64,000 nt of DNA from Hermatobates lingyangjiaoensis. Lineage: Eukaryota > Arthropoda > Insecta > Hemiptera > Hermatobatidae. The position numbers and the translations under genes were made by a program. The stretch covers positions 5,969,501 to 6,033,500 of the forward strand of contig JAPFBL010001928.1 in assembly GCA_026182355.1 (NCBI GenBank), written 5' to 3'. Shown here in pieces: positions 21,432-32,869 of the stretch; the stretch's first letter is position 1; each line of letters opens with the position of its first letter. The notes under the pieces are model-generated. The model was given only the letters and a program-made list of their open reading frames with translations. It searched no databases and was not told the origin of the DNA.

Positions 21432-22356
21432 TTAATAATATCTTTCCCATGATTTATATTACATTAAAACAGTTATGCTTTTCAATAGGCCGAGAACTAA
21501 AATCTGGCATTAAGCCTTTCCATGATCGTGATATATAGTTTATAATACCTTCTAAACAACCATCCATCACATCCTGGAAAATATCATAAATATATGTTTC
21601 TTTTGCGTGTATTTCTTATATTAAAGAATTTTATTTTTCCTAGCTAACATATTAAGCCATCAAAATATCTCCAATTTCATTTCTTAAATCTTTAACTAAC
21701 AATTATATTTTACGAAACAAATTTAAGTCAATATAAATAAATCTGAAATAGAGCAGGTTCATTATGCATTATTCTAAATGAATTTTTAGTTTTTTATAAC
21801 TATGTTGTCCTTTACAAAAAAAATTATTTTATGAATTTTTAGATTACTTATTGAAGGTTTATATTTTGGTGAAATGATATTATTCTATAATTATCTATTA
21901 AGCTTAAAAAAAACACTTTCTACATTATAAAATGTACCATAAAACTCTTTTTTTTTGTTACTGTAATGTTGACTCAACCTTTCGTCTTTATATATGATAC
22001 TATTTCTACTTTACTATAAGTAAATTATAGTAATTGTGAATAAGTCTTACATTCAGCTTTTAATACAGGTACTGTGTAGTAAATATTGCATACAAAACAT
22101 CTTAAAGTGTATATAAAAAGAATATTGATGAATATAATATAAAAGAACATTGTCTATTAATAAATATATATTACCTTAAGATGATGCATGTAAATTTGTT
22201 TTTGTAGGTCTGGCGAAGCAGTATCGACAGGTTCAGACGCGCAACTGGTCAAGAGGGTACAAACTCTAGAGTTAAGTTCGCTTGAACTTTGAACTCTACT
22301 GGAAAACCTATCCCCACTCTAACAAATACCTCTTGCTTTATCATACGAACAAAGAA
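21432..22356. other. AT-rich sequence with a family-T end fragment
   Basis: A partial T terminus, ACTTTACTATAAGTAAATTATAG, lies at 22008-22030 and continues as TAATTGTGAA. A GC-richer segment at 22205-22310 has no recognised content. No gene. Confidence 0.5.
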
Positions 22357-22420
22357 TCTATATATATATTTTCGTAGTGTCTTGTTTATATATCTGTTTG
22401 TTCTCTATAGAAATCAAAAC

Positions 22421-22876
22421 TACTGGACCAATTGGGCTGAAACTTGGCATGGGAGGTCTTTGGGGGTAAATGAACAAAACTAAGGGGGTACCAGAGGCAA
22501 TCCCCCAAGTTATGGTGCAATAACTTCTAATTATGGTGAAATACCAGATGAAAATGGTGCAATTCTTTGAAATACTGGACCAATTGGGCTGAAACTTGGC
22601 ATGGGAGGTCTTTGGGGGTAAATGAACAAAACTAAGGGGGTACCAGAGGCAATCCCCCAAGTTATGGTGCAATAACTTCTAATTATGGTGAAATACCAGA
22701 TGAAAATGGTGCAATTCTTTGAAATACTGGACCAATTGGGCTGAAACTTGGCATGGGAGGTCTTTGGGGGTAAATGAACAAAACTAAGGGGGTACCAGAG
22801 GCAATCCCCCAAGTTATGGTGCAATAACTTCTAATTATGGTGAAATACCAGATGAAAATGGTGCAATTCTTTGAAA
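22421..22876 (+). repeat. three tandem copies of a 152-bp unit
   Basis: Unit starts at 22421, 22573 and 22725 are spaced exactly 152 bp and the copies look identical by eye. Each begins TACTGGACCAATTGGGCTGA and contains a GGGGGTAAATGAAC segment. The unit is Helitron non-coding sequence. Its identity implies recent expansion or gene conversion. Frames read through the copies on the minus strand are artefacts of the repetition. Confidence 0.9.
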
Positions 22877-24193
22877 AATAAAAATAAAATAAGAACAATG
22901 TTTAGACTAAATTTGGAAAGGTATATAATGGACATTTCAATTTACAGAATTGCTCTTGCTGTGGCATCATCTGGAATTGCTGCCACTCTCCTACCAGGCG
23001 GTCGAACAGCACATTCCACATTTAAGCTGCCAATCAAAATGCTTGGAAATGAAAACTATGTTTGTAATATAAGCAAAAATTCTGGAATTGCAGAAGTCAT
23101 CAAAAAGTGTCATCTCATTATTTGGGATGAATGTACAATGACTCATAAGAATGCCCTTAAAGCAGTAGATAGAACTCTAAGAGATATTCGTAACAATAAT
23201 ACTGTAATGGGTGGAATAGTAATGGTCCTATCTGGAGACTTTAGACAGACACTTCCAGTTATTCCAAAAGGTACCCGAGCTGATGGAATAAGAGCTTGCT
23301 TGAAATCATCAAACATCTGGTATCGTACTCAAACATTGAGACTGTCTACAAATATGAGAGCCGAACTATTTGGAGATGCATCTTCAAGTCAGTTTGCAAA
23401 CAATTTATTGACCCTTGGAGAAGGGAAAGTGCCTATTAACCAAAATGGAGAAATTACAATATCTCCTATCTGCACACCTGTGAAATCAGAGCTTGACCTG
23501 ATGAACAAAGTCTATCCAAATCTTGCTCAACACTATCTAAATTCAAATCAATCCAGTTATGAAGATCTAAACCATTATCAAAACTGGCTCTGTGAGAGAG
23601 CAATTCTAGCGCCTAAAAATGTTACAGTCAATTCAATCAATTTTGAATTGTTGAAAAGGATTCCTGGAACTCTGCACACCTATAAATCCATAGATGCAGT
23701 TACAGATGAATCTGAGGCCGTTCAATATCCTATTGAATTCTTAAATTCTTTAGATCCCTCTGGTACTCCACAACACAAACTAGACCTGAAAGTGGGAGCT
23801 CCAATTATGCTCTTGAGAAATTTGGATCCTCCAAGACTCTGCAATGGTACTAGATTAGTTGTGAAGAAGATGTTACCCCATGTGATTGAAGCTACAATTC
23901 TAACAGGATATGGTAAAGGGCAGGATGTCTTTATCCCAAGAATTCCAGTCATTCCAACAGATGTTCCGTTCAATTTCAAGCGTCTACAATTTCCCGTCAA
24001 ACTAAGTTTCGCAATGTCCATTAACAAATCGCAAGGACAAACTCTTTCAGTTGCTGGCTTGCATCTGCTTGAACCATGTTTCTCTCATGGACAGTTATAG
24101 GTAGGATGTTCAAGAGTTGGCAGTTCCAAAAATTTATACATCCTTGCACCAGAAGATAAGACAAAAAATGTTGTTTATCATGAAGTACTCTGA
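22871..24193 (+). pseudogene. Helitron PIF1-type helicase, C-terminal half
   Basis: PIF1-family superfamily 1B helicase segment. It begins just before motif Ia (VASSGIAATLLPGGRTAHS), so the Walker A ATP-binding loop is missing. Motif II is IIWDECTM with the DE pair, motif III LSGDFRQTLPV, a later arginine motif RLSTNMRAELFG, and motif VI FAMSINKSQGQT. The frame stops at TAG (24098-24100) inside the usual GQLYVGCSRV ending, where a tyrosine codon is expected. The same frame then continues with recognisable C-terminal residues (NLYILAPEDKTKNVVYHEVL) to TGA at 24191-24193. One nonsense change therefore separates the two parts. The helicase unwinds DNA for rolling-circle transposition; without Rep and motif I this one cannot. 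Confidence 0.9.
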
Positions 24194-24494
24194 TATGTTT
24201 ATTATGATTTGATAGAATAAATATTAACTTAAATTCTTCCTTCTTAAAGCTCAAACCTAAACCTGACAAAAATTAAATGTTTTTTGTATCAGAATTTTAG
24301 TTGGGATTAAACCTCAATAATGGAATGTGTCTCTGTTTATAAGAAACTTAATTTGTTAACATGTTATGAAGTTTTGTTTTGTTAGAAAATATGTTGTACT
24401 GTTATAGAATTTCTGATAGAAATATATACTTAGAAGTTTAGATTCTTTGCTTCATTCAATACTTAGCCATAATTTCATTATTTTCTTATTTTGT

Positions 24495-24522
24495 CCCGGG
24501 CAACGCCGGGTAGATCTGCTAG
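24495..24522 (+). other. Helitron 3' terminal hairpin and CTAG
   Basis: CCCGG (24495-24499) pairs with CCGGG (24506-24510) around GCAACG; then TAGATCTG and CTAG. In Helitrons this hairpin acts as the rolling-circle terminator. It resembles the minus-strand terminus at 8392-8417 in loop, spacer and end. Confidence 0.8.
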
Positions 24523-24884
24523 TATATAATATTTCAAGCAGCAATCGTACAAGACAATTTCCTGGCGTTTTATTCAAAACCAATTTATATTTATGGATTT
24601 AGCTTTTGGTTGTTGTTAACTAAGTGCCATCTTAGTTTATACAAATTATGCTATTCTCTTTAATAAAGGTTTGTTCCAGTGTCAAATAATACTAAAAAAA
24701 AACACTTTAAACCAACGTCGTCGCCTAGACATTTCCAGGGCTACATCAGAACAAAATTAATTATAATAGTATGAACAAATAAGTTACATTATTTATATGG
24801 TTATATATGATTACCTTGGTATTATCCTTTTCCTGGAATACATTATTTTAAAGACTACCGTAACAAAGCAGTATTACCATTATT
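24523..24884. other. unassigned sequence with a degenerate Penelope-type hammerhead motif
   Basis: On the minus strand at 24711-24749: CTGATGTAGCCC...TAGGCGACGACGTTGG. It has the layout of Penelope terminal hammerheads, but the catalytic box reads CTGATGT and GAAA reads GACG, so it is dead. The rest is AT-rich. Confidence 0.4.
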
Positions 24885-25052
24885 ATTACCAAAGTAATAA
24901 TGTATATTGATATAAATAATGCACATTTTTATTTGACTATTTACATAGCGAACTTGAAAAAAATTTATTTCAAAATTTTGACGGATTTACATATTTTGAG
25001 GTCCCAAAAGTTGTTCAATGACCTTATTTCAATAATGTATGTATGTGCGTGT

Positions 25053-25123
<71 letters not shown>

Positions 25124-25700
25124 CACAAGGGTGGGTGGGTGTATATCCAAAAGTTTATTTACCACCACAGTCCACAATATTTGATGGATTAAATTCATAC
25201 TGTACGCAAAAAATGGTCTGAGAGTGTAGATAAACCCTATACTTTTTGAGTTTATGCATGGTGAGAATTTTTCTTTGCTAAAATATGTTTTTAGACCACT
25301 TTTTTTTCCTCCTATATTACTGACGTTAGAGTCTTGAAATATTTGAATTATCGTGAAAGCAATAAAAGCAACAGCTAAAAAAATCCTCATAGAAATATTT
25401 TTCTTTCGATAAAAAGTAAAAATGTTTACTTATGATTCAATCTGAAAACTTGTGAATCCGAAATATGCCATACCGTTCAACGAATCAAGATGAAATTATA
25501 CTTAAAAAATGACCGTTATATGGGAAATGAGTTGAGGTATTTTTTTTAAATTATATTAAGCAAAATTATAGGTAGCTAATTAATTGTTAACCAAAATTAT
25601 TTGTTTTACGAAAATGTTTTTTTTTAACTAAATGGCTCATTAAAAAACAATAAAAAAATCTATACATGTGAAAAACCAATGCCATTCTTCTTTCTGCTGA
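24885..25700 (+). repeat. family T, diverged copy with long (GT)n
   Basis: Follows the order of the T copy at 57061: a start with TTTTGACGGATTTACAT and TTTTGAGGTCCCA, then the GT tract (about 25046-25120, much expanded here), GGGTGGGTG, CCACAGTCCACAATATTTGATGG, and later blocks such as GAGTTGAGGTATTTTTTT and TGGCTCATTAAAAAA. Substitutions throughout mark it as old. No open frame is meaningful; those through the GT tract are repeat artefacts. Confidence 0.75.
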
Positions 25701-26254
25701 TTGAAAACCTAATTTCCAGGTTTTTTTCTTCCATGAACCTGAAGGACAGACAGCTAATGTGGTGTATACAGAGTCACTGACTAATACAGAGACACTGTAC
25801 TAATAATGATATATTATACTATTCTATTATATCTAATAATATTTTGGATTACCACATCTCTGAATTTTTATAAAATACCCTTCAGAGACGAGCATTTTGG
25901 CTAGTACGTTACAATGAGAAAATGTTTCTCAAAAACGGTTTTTGTTTTTTTTTTTAAACAAGTAAATCTGTAAAAAAAATCAACGATTAAATTCTCAAAA
26001 ATTTTAAAATTAGTTCAATTTCTAACCAGGTAAATATAGTCACACATTTCATAATTTCAATTCAGATTTTATGATTGTCCTTCAAAAAACTGTGACCTGT
26101 AAAGTGTTAGCAGGAAGGTTAAATCATCAAACCACAAATCGTAAACACACACACGTACATTAACACACTTGATGTGTATTTCTTTTGAGCTTAATATACC
26201 TTTACTTAGTTTGGGGTAGAGTAGTCACCTAACCATGAAGCTTAGAATATTAAT
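25701..26254. other. AT-rich sequence, no gene seen
   Basis: No recognised content. It is the insertion target context of LINE copy 2. Confidence 0.4.
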
Positions 26255-26796
26255 ACTTGTAACCACCTAATATTAAAGAACCTCAAAGTGGACTGGAGAC
26301 TGACCCAGTTTCTAACAGGGCATGGGAGATTTGGCCACTATCTCCACCGCCTGAAACTTGTCAACTCTCCAGGGTGTAGCTGTGACGGTAGGTCACCTCA
26401 AACAGTTCAACACCTCCTGTTCGACTGCGTTGAGTTAAACTCAGAGAAGAGTAGGATGGAGAGAAAAGTGGTGACTGCCGGAGGTGCGTGGCCCCCGCAA
26501 ATTGCAGCTTTGTTGGAGGAGGGCCTAGTCGGTGCCTTCGGGGAAGTTGTTAACAAATATTTTAATTTACTGGGTTGATTATGATAGCCTGTATTATCTG
26601 TGTGCTCTGATGGCAATTGCTCTGTTGTCATTGTGGTTATTTTGTTGTTGTTAGTTATTATATATTTAAGCTGTATTTGCATAGCATGATGGAGATTGTT
26701 GTGTAGCATTGAAGATTTTGATGCGTGTGGTGCCTTCAGGTGGAGCATGCTGTTCTCTGACAATTAAAAAAAAAAAAAAAAAAACTTGTAACCACC
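26255..26796 (+). mobile_element. 5'-truncated LINE, copy 2, with 13-bp target duplication
   Basis: ACTTGTAACCACC flanks the insert at 26255-26267 and 26784-26796. The insert runs from about 26273 to an A-run ending near 26783. It matches LINE copy 1 (20571-21060, minus strand) with few differences. Target duplication, 5' truncation and poly(A) tail are the marks of target-primed reverse transcription. Confidence 0.9.
26276..26578 (+). pseudogene. LINE ORF2 C-terminal fragment (Cys-motif region)
   Basis: The frame reads KNLKVDWRLTQFLTGHGRFG, then the CxC...H...C motif, and ends YFNLLG and TGA. It is the last third of the copy 1 fragment, without RNase H. No start codon belongs to it and it is not a gene by itself. 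Confidence 0.8.
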
Positions 26797-29559
26797 AGTG
26801 AAATCATTTGATTTAACTTCCCAACAAGTTTCCACTATATGGACGACTATACATTTTACCAATTTAGTTTGTTTATCATTTTATAAATAATTTATATTCG
26901 CTAATTATCATATGGTTTTAAAATTATTAAATTGAATCTTTAAAACTCTCAACCTCCAATACAAAAATCACTCAAAAAAAACTTTTTACATTTTACTAAA
27001 GAAACATGCTCTTGTTAAAATGGAGTAATTAAATGGGAATATTAATGAGGTCAATATTAAATTAGAGAATTTACAAGTGAATTCTAGTAAAAGTTTTAAT
27101 TTCCTCTTGTCGGTTTTGATTAGTAAAAGAGTTGGGGGTCTTCGCTAGTGACTGGTTTAAATTGCAAATTTCTGGACCGGAGACTAAATCAGTCCTTGTT
27201 AATATTCCTGTTATGTGGGCAGGCAGCTGACATTGCTCATCCCCCTCTGGGACTAGTCATGACTCAACATATTTTCTTATATTCTATCAATTATACAAAT
27301 TTAATTAAAAGCCAACTTGTATTTTTTCATTTAATTTTGTTTTTCAAAATAAAAATCGTTTTCAAAGGAAGAACTTATTCATAGTTTCTCCTATATTCCC
27401 GGTTTAAGGTACGTTTTTTTTAAAGAAATGTAAGACAGGAGTCTTTCTAGTAAATCATTTCTAACTTTTATATCCTAAAATTGAATCTCCTAAAGATCTC
27501 TTTCACACATTCATTTGTAGTGGAAATTTAGTTGTAGTACTTTGGAATAGAGAATTAATTCTTCAGGTGAAGGAAATATCAAAATACATAATGACAATAA
27601 CTATGTTATAAGAATAGATTATATCATGTTACATTTCTAATAAAGTTTGTATGCTTAACCAAAACCTATACTTCGTTCTATAGTTATTCGACTCAGGCTG
27701 CTCCATATTGATTACTTATGTTATATATTACTATATATATATATATATTTTTGTTTAATATAAGTTATGAAATATGGTATCCATCTGTAACATGATCTTT
27801 GTTCAAAGCATATAATTTGTTAAATTATTAGCATGAGGTGGGTACAGAACAACTTTCTTAAAGTTAACGTAGAGATAATTTAAAATCTTTTCCCCTATGT
27901 CTTACCCAGATATTGTTGATTAACTTTATTGCTTGTTGTGTGAGTTTAGATTACTTTTTTTTTTCTTTTGTATTGTCCTTCTAACTCTAATGAGTAAAAT
28001 TTTTAATAAAAAAGTAAGTTTAGTAAACGAAAAAAAAGGATAAAAACTTATTTTTGATAACAGGAAAAGTATAACGAAGACATACACGAGAGTCTTTATT
28101 ATTCAAATTAAATTATTTGAATTATAATTTAAACTTAAGGGAATAGTTATGAACTCAATATGTTATTTAACGTTTACAACATTGTGATCTCGATACTGGT
28201 AACATCGTTTGAATATTATAATTCAATTAAACACCAAGTAGCTCTTTACAAGATTATGCGTATACCATTAAATAACAAAAAAATTAAAGTTCAACAGTTC
28301 ATTTTATGAATGTAGAATTTTTTTTAATAGTTGTATATAAAATATAAAATTTCGCATAATTGATAGTTATATATAATATTACGCTTCAATCATAGAATCA
28401 TTATGAGGTTTGGATTACCACAAGACAAATATTAAAACTCAAAACGGAACTTACATTTCTTGTCCAAACTAATTGACCGATTTGTTCAAATAAACCTAAA
28501 TAACTATGACATAATGTATGTAATATATTAAATCACTTTTCTTTGGATATAAGAGACGCAGGTGTAATAATTACTTTATTATTACTTTACTTTTGCTTCG
28601 TTTATTTTTTACTTAACAATATAATTACCTCGAATATTAAGATATTTGTCATGAAAGTGGAACTAGATTTTGATGTCTATTTTTCTACAAATAAGGCATC
28701 TGATTTGCCACTTATAAGCACGACTATTTTAACGTTGACGAAATAGGTGTTATTTCAGGTCTATTTTTAGGGTATTTCATGATATCAAAGGAGATGACGT
28801 GTGATCAGGGCAAAGGGAGGATGATGAAGCTGATCCCAACAAGTTTTTCTGTTCGATGAGCGAAATCGATTGAGTTCCTGAAGCAAGCAAATCCTCTTAG
28901 AGATCATTGCACATCGCTGTTTATTTCAGATCCCACAATATATTACTCAATTTATTGTTTCACCTCACAATGTAAAAAGAATCCACAAAGCAACCCTGCT
29001 TATGCAAATTACAGTAAGCATGATTTTGGAACATTTCTTTTCAAAAATATTATTTGAACTTCACTTTCTTAGGTGATATTTACTCCATTTCATGAATTAC
29101 ATTTTGACTCAGTAAAAACTAAATATAAACCACCTATATTCCAGGAAATATTTTGTTTCAAAACGCATCACCTTTATAAAAGCACTGACAACACGATAGG
29201 TCTTATGACCATAGTATTTTTTTAGGACAACCATGAGCAAAAAATTCCAATAATTTAACTATTCTTCTCCAATTTTATAAAAACAAAAACAAGCAAAACT
29301 AAAAGGGGAACATTACACTATGAAATTGTAGAACATCTGTTTTCTAAAACAATGTTTCAACTTTCTCACAAGATTCAGTATTGTCAGACATTTGGAACTA
29401 TAACTAACCACCAGAACTCTACCAAATACAATTATAGTTCATCAGATTTCAAAGTTTATCAATAATGGTCCACTAAGTGATTTTATTAATGATATCATTC
29501 AAATAATGATTATAATTTTAATTATGAATTTACCATCTGTTTTTTTGTTTACTATAATT
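26797..29559. other. AT-rich sequence, no gene seen
   Basis: About 2.8 kb with no repeat or coding signal that I could support. A short (TA)n lies at 27731-27749. A GC-richer patch at 27130-27260 has an open frame of 78 codons without recognisable features. Confidence 0.45.
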
Positions 29560-29645
29560 TAACTGCAGTAATCATTAAAAAAATTCTATAACAAAAATTT
29601 GGCGGATTTACATGTTTTGAAGTCTCTAAGGTTTTTCTTTAAAGA
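29560..29645 (+). repeat. family T relic
   Basis: AATCATTAAAAAAATTC, then TTTGGCGGATTTACATGTTTTGAAGTC: the first 80 bases of a T copy, heavily mutated. The terminal hairpin is lost. Confidence 0.6.
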
Positions 29646-30098
29646 ATTTCAAATAATTAAAATTAACTTCTGATAGCGGATAGTCTGCAGTATTCCTTGG
29701 ATTTGTATTATTAACTTAGACATTTTCTATCAGAATTGAAAAAAAATAATTGCTACTTAAACATTAAGAAATGGAATTTTAAAATATTTTAATGAGTTAA
29801 TATGGTTTATATGAAGATAAAGAATGAAATCTATAAAACGAAATGCATATCAACCTTATATTCGTATTTCGTTATGATTCTCAGAGTATGATGGATAGTT
29901 GCCTGGTAAATTTGTTCTAAACAATCTAAATGTTCAACCCTTTACAAAACCTAAATATCGGATATATTTTGGTGTGTATAATAGATTCATTTTTTTTTTT
30001 GTAGTATTGAAAGGGTCTTTTCATCATTATGAAATCGCCTGCTACTTTTAATCCATTTTTCCGGTTTTGTTAAAACATTTTGTATTAAATATTTCTTA
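29646..30098. other. AT-rich sequence, no gene seen
   Basis: Nothing recognised. Confidence 0.4.
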
Positions 30099-30416
30099 TA
30101 CAAGTAGTCCTCACTTAACAACAGGCTCGGTTAACGACGACTCAGAGTTACGACGGCATGTTAAAAATTGTCAAAAATACAATAAATATGCCATATATAA
30201 ACATATGTAAAAATACGGTAAGTTCTACCGCAATGTAGGCTAGGCTGAGTCGTGCACACAGGCCAAAGCTAAATAAAAAGGAAAAAGTTAAAATTCAATG
30301 TACTTGTTAAAAGTTTATACTTATTATTTATTCTAATGTAGTGCAATCAGTTATTATGTGGTATTTACTCATTGTAGGGTAAAAATCTAATGAAATGGTC
30401 TCCACATATAAAACTT

Positions 30417-30470
30417 TTAATGATATAAACAACGCGTTTCGAACACGTAGTGTTCTTCCTCAGGCATTAA
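30417..30470 (-). ncRNA. hammerhead-like ribozyme, H2, minus strand
   Basis: Mirror of the plus-arm motif at 30607-30660 with all core positions kept. Confidence 0.5.
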
Positions 30471-30606
30471 CTAAAAAATACAATGACACCAGAGAGTTAT
30501 CTATAGTACAAAGTAAATAAGTACAAAAATTAATTATTTTATATTAATTTTTGTACTTATTTACTTTGTACTATAGATAACTCTCTGGTGTCATTGTATT
30601 TTTTAG

Positions 30607-30660
30607 TTAATGCCTGAGGAAGAACACTACGTGTTCGAAACGCGTTGTTTATATCATTAA
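30607..30660 (+). ncRNA. hammerhead-like ribozyme, family H2
   Basis: CUGAGGA (30614-30620), one extra A, G-C plus AACAC/GUGUU stem II, GAAA (30637-30640), self-complementary ACGCGU (30640-30645) as stem III, U at the cut (30646). Stem I is C-G and G-U next to the core, then an internal loop, then UUAAU (30607-30611)/AUUAA (30656-30660). The core is canonical, but stem I is weak, so activity is less certain than for H1. Confidence 0.55.
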
Positions 30661-30942
30661 AAGTTTTATATGTGGAGACCATTTCATTAGATTTTTACCC
30701 TACAATGACTTATTATTAAAAAAAAACAATAGAAAGTAAAGAAAGAAAAGGTGAAGAAGTACAGAACAGTGTAAATAGCCCATATGTATGCAATACAGGA
30801 GGCTACTTTTATATCTACGATCCAAGCAAAATGTTTCTCGGACGGGAGCGGGCGGGGGGCAGGGGGGTTCGTATAACGAAGAAATCACTTAACGACGGGG
30901 TCTTCAGAACGTAACCCCGTCGTTAAATGAGGACTACTTGTA

Positions 30943-32272
30943 GTCAATAGTTAACGATCTTAAGTGTGACAAAAGTAATATTCCACCAAAAATGACTACT
31001 GTTAGGTCCTATCTGTAAAAACTTGACAAGTTTTGGGAAAATAAGAAAAATTATGAGACAACATAATATTTTATGAGCAAGTCAATATAATCAGTTGTAA
31101 GAGACCTTGGAGAAAAAAAAGTTCAAACTCTTCAAGAAATCATCCTATAAGACTTCAAATAAGCTTTTTACCAAACGCCATTAAATTGGGCTACAGTATA
31201 TGTATATAAATGTTTCAATCCGAGAATAATTAGTATAAGTATAGGATTGGATAACAACTGAAATTGTGACCACTAGAGGCTGCACTTAGCAAGGTGTGTA
31301 ATTGCTCCTATTGTAGTTTTCAGTTATGAATAACCTTCTAGATACTCCAATTAATCATGGTATGATAAAAAAAAAGATATGCGCATGACCTTGATATTAT
31401 AACAAAAGTAATACTTGATGTCACTATCTCGGAGCTTATGTATCATGATCTCTAAATTGGCATAAGATGATAAAGTAGAAATACCTGGAAATAAATCTAG
31501 AAAAAACAATCCCTTTTTCCTTTCTTAAGGTGGAAGAAAATAGTTCAAGATCTCTTTACTGAAAATACTAAGCTAGAGCTCTAAGGTAAAATAAATTATA
31601 TTGGAAATGTCATGTCAAGGGTTAAGTAGGCAAAAGTCATTGTTTAATAATAAGAATAACAACATATTTTTCCAAACCAAAGTGCATTATGACAAACAAA
31701 TTGATAATAAAACTCTAGCATTTTTAGGAATGGAACTAATGGACAGATGAAGAAGGAAGCAGATAAATGATCTCTAACGCTTATTCCAAATGAACTTAGA
31801 TTTGTAATTAAAATAAGAAATATTCAAAAAAAGGATTTAAAAATATATGTGGAAATCTATATTTTAATATTAGATATTTTAATGTAGATATTGTCCTTTT
31901 AAGTACGACTTATACAAGTTGTTAATAACAGAAATCAAACAGTAAATGTTTTACTGTTTTATCAAACGTAAAACCAATAAAGGTAAAAGATATATAACTT
32001 TTACAAGAACACTTATAAAGTTCAATGAAGGTCTTAAAATTGAATGTTGATTTTTAACTGCAGATGTAAGCAGAATAGGACGGATATGGTTGCGGGGTCC
32101 GATGAAACCTAGGTCATCTGCATTAAAAATTATTATAATGCACCAAACTCTTCTAAATGATGAAGAAATGTTGATATTACGTCTACAACTTAGACATATT
32201 AAATCGAACCCAAATTAAATTTTATTTAGAGAAATATAATGTTTACAGTAAAATTGAGTGAATGATCAAACC
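30943..32272. other. AT-rich sequence with a possible LINE RNase H remnant
   Basis: At about 31728-31776 one frame reads RNGTNGQMKKEADK, like the G-x-x-G-N-E-x-A-D end of a LINE RNase H domain. No flanking domain can be read, so this is only a hint. Nothing else recognised. Confidence 0.3.
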
Positions 32273-32349
32273 ACAATAAGAAAATGGGAAACCACATTTT
32301 CTTATTGTGGTTTGATCATTGATTGTTATTTCACGTGTTTATGTGAAAA
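32273..32349. repeat. H1 palindrome with ribozyme core deleted
   Basis: Outer arms only: GATCAAACCACAATAAGAAA (32273) and its complement to GATC at 32316, joined by a few bases; then the H1 tail TTGATTGTTATTTCACGTG to 32349. Compared with the full copies, about 130 bases holding both hammerhead cores are missing, symmetrically. That suggests loss of the hairpin tip. Confidence 0.8.
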
Positions 32350-32451
32350 TTGAGTGTATATACTTATATACACTTTAGTATATACTTAAGTAAAAAATAT
32401 GCTTATTTTTTTCATACACGCTCTAAATTGAATAAAATTTTAGACATTTTG
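32350..32451. other. AT-rich spacer
   Basis: Nothing recognised. Confidence 0.3.
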
Positions 32452-32520
32452 TGGGAATCGAGTCCACGTCCTTGGCATGGGAGGAGTTCCAGCGTGCGTC
32501 CAACAAGCTTCAAAAACCTG
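32452..32520 (-). repeat. tRNA-like (SINE) fragment
   Basis: On the minus strand: GCTTGTTGGACGCACGCTGG (D-arm/A-box-like), a CTCCCATGCCAAGGA segment in the anticodon-arm position, then GTGGACTCGATTCCCAC, a T-arm with the B-box GACTCGATTCC. The acceptor stem does not close and the 5' part is degenerate, so this is a tRNA-derived SINE head or tRNA pseudogene, not a working tRNA. Confidence 0.5.
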
Positions 32521-32869
32521 ATATAAAAGACTTCAAAGCGTTAAATAATAGTGGTTTGACCTCAATTATAATCATTTAATTGTAATAAATTTAGAAAAAG
32601 GAAATTTAATGAATTATCGTTGAAAATATGACATAATTATTTAATATATCAACAAACGATATTTATTTATTATAGTTATTAGAAATTTTTGAAATTATCA
32701 AATTAATATAAGTATTAAACATTAACAGCGCACAAATATGTCCGTAATCAAAAAACACTTTGTCATAATGCTTATGTTTTCTTCTTTTGATATATCTATT
32801 TCAATAAAAATTATAGAGTAAGGCTCCTGATGCATCGGAAGGTACAGGAAAGTTCTCAATAAAACTAAT
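32521..32869. other. AT-rich sequence, no gene seen
   Basis: Nothing recognised. Confidence 0.4.

Larger units (their letters stand above)
22357..24522 (+). mobile_element. Helitron, internally deleted, both termini present
   Basis: The 5' end is TC at 22357 followed by TATATATATA, a common insect Helitron start. The 3' end is a GC hairpin (24495-24510) then CTAG at 24519-24522. The flanking bases are A on the left and T on the right, the insertion site Helitrons use. The element is 2166 bp, while autonomous Helitrons carry a Rep nuclease and full helicase over 5 kb or more. Here only a helicase remnant remains, preceded by a triplicated 152-bp unit. Confidence 0.85.
30331..30707. repeat. 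palindromic element, family H2, nested in the MITE
   Basis: Arms of about 165 bases on either side of about 30540 are almost perfectly complementary. The single-copy tail (complement of GAGTAAATACCACA... ) lies on the left at 30331-30372. It is the best preserved and longest palindrome of the family, so the youngest insertion. The interior GTACAAAGTAAATAAGTAC segment is absent from the copy at 6420. Confidence 0.85.
30099..30942. mobile_element. pogo/Tigger-like MITE with TA duplication
   Basis: The left end CAAGTAGTCCTCACTTAAC (30101) and right end GTTAAATGAGGACTACTTG (ending 30940) are inverted repeats over about 19 bases with one mismatch. TA lies outside both (30099-30100 and 30941-30942), the target duplication of Tc1/mariner-group elements including pogo. 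No transposase frame is present. A second inverted pair, CCCCGTCGTTAAGTG-like, lies just inside the right end. An H2 palindrome sits inside this element. Confidence 0.75.

Noticed and set aside
22289..22898. Several overlapping minus-strand frames with repeated MHHNLGDCLWYPL
   Set aside because: They read the antisense of the 152-bp triplicated Helitron unit. The repeats make the frame look long.
24900..25390. Open frames of 60-141 codons rich in Val/Cys or His/Thr
   Set aside because: They translate the (GT)n tract inside a T copy; without it the frames are short.
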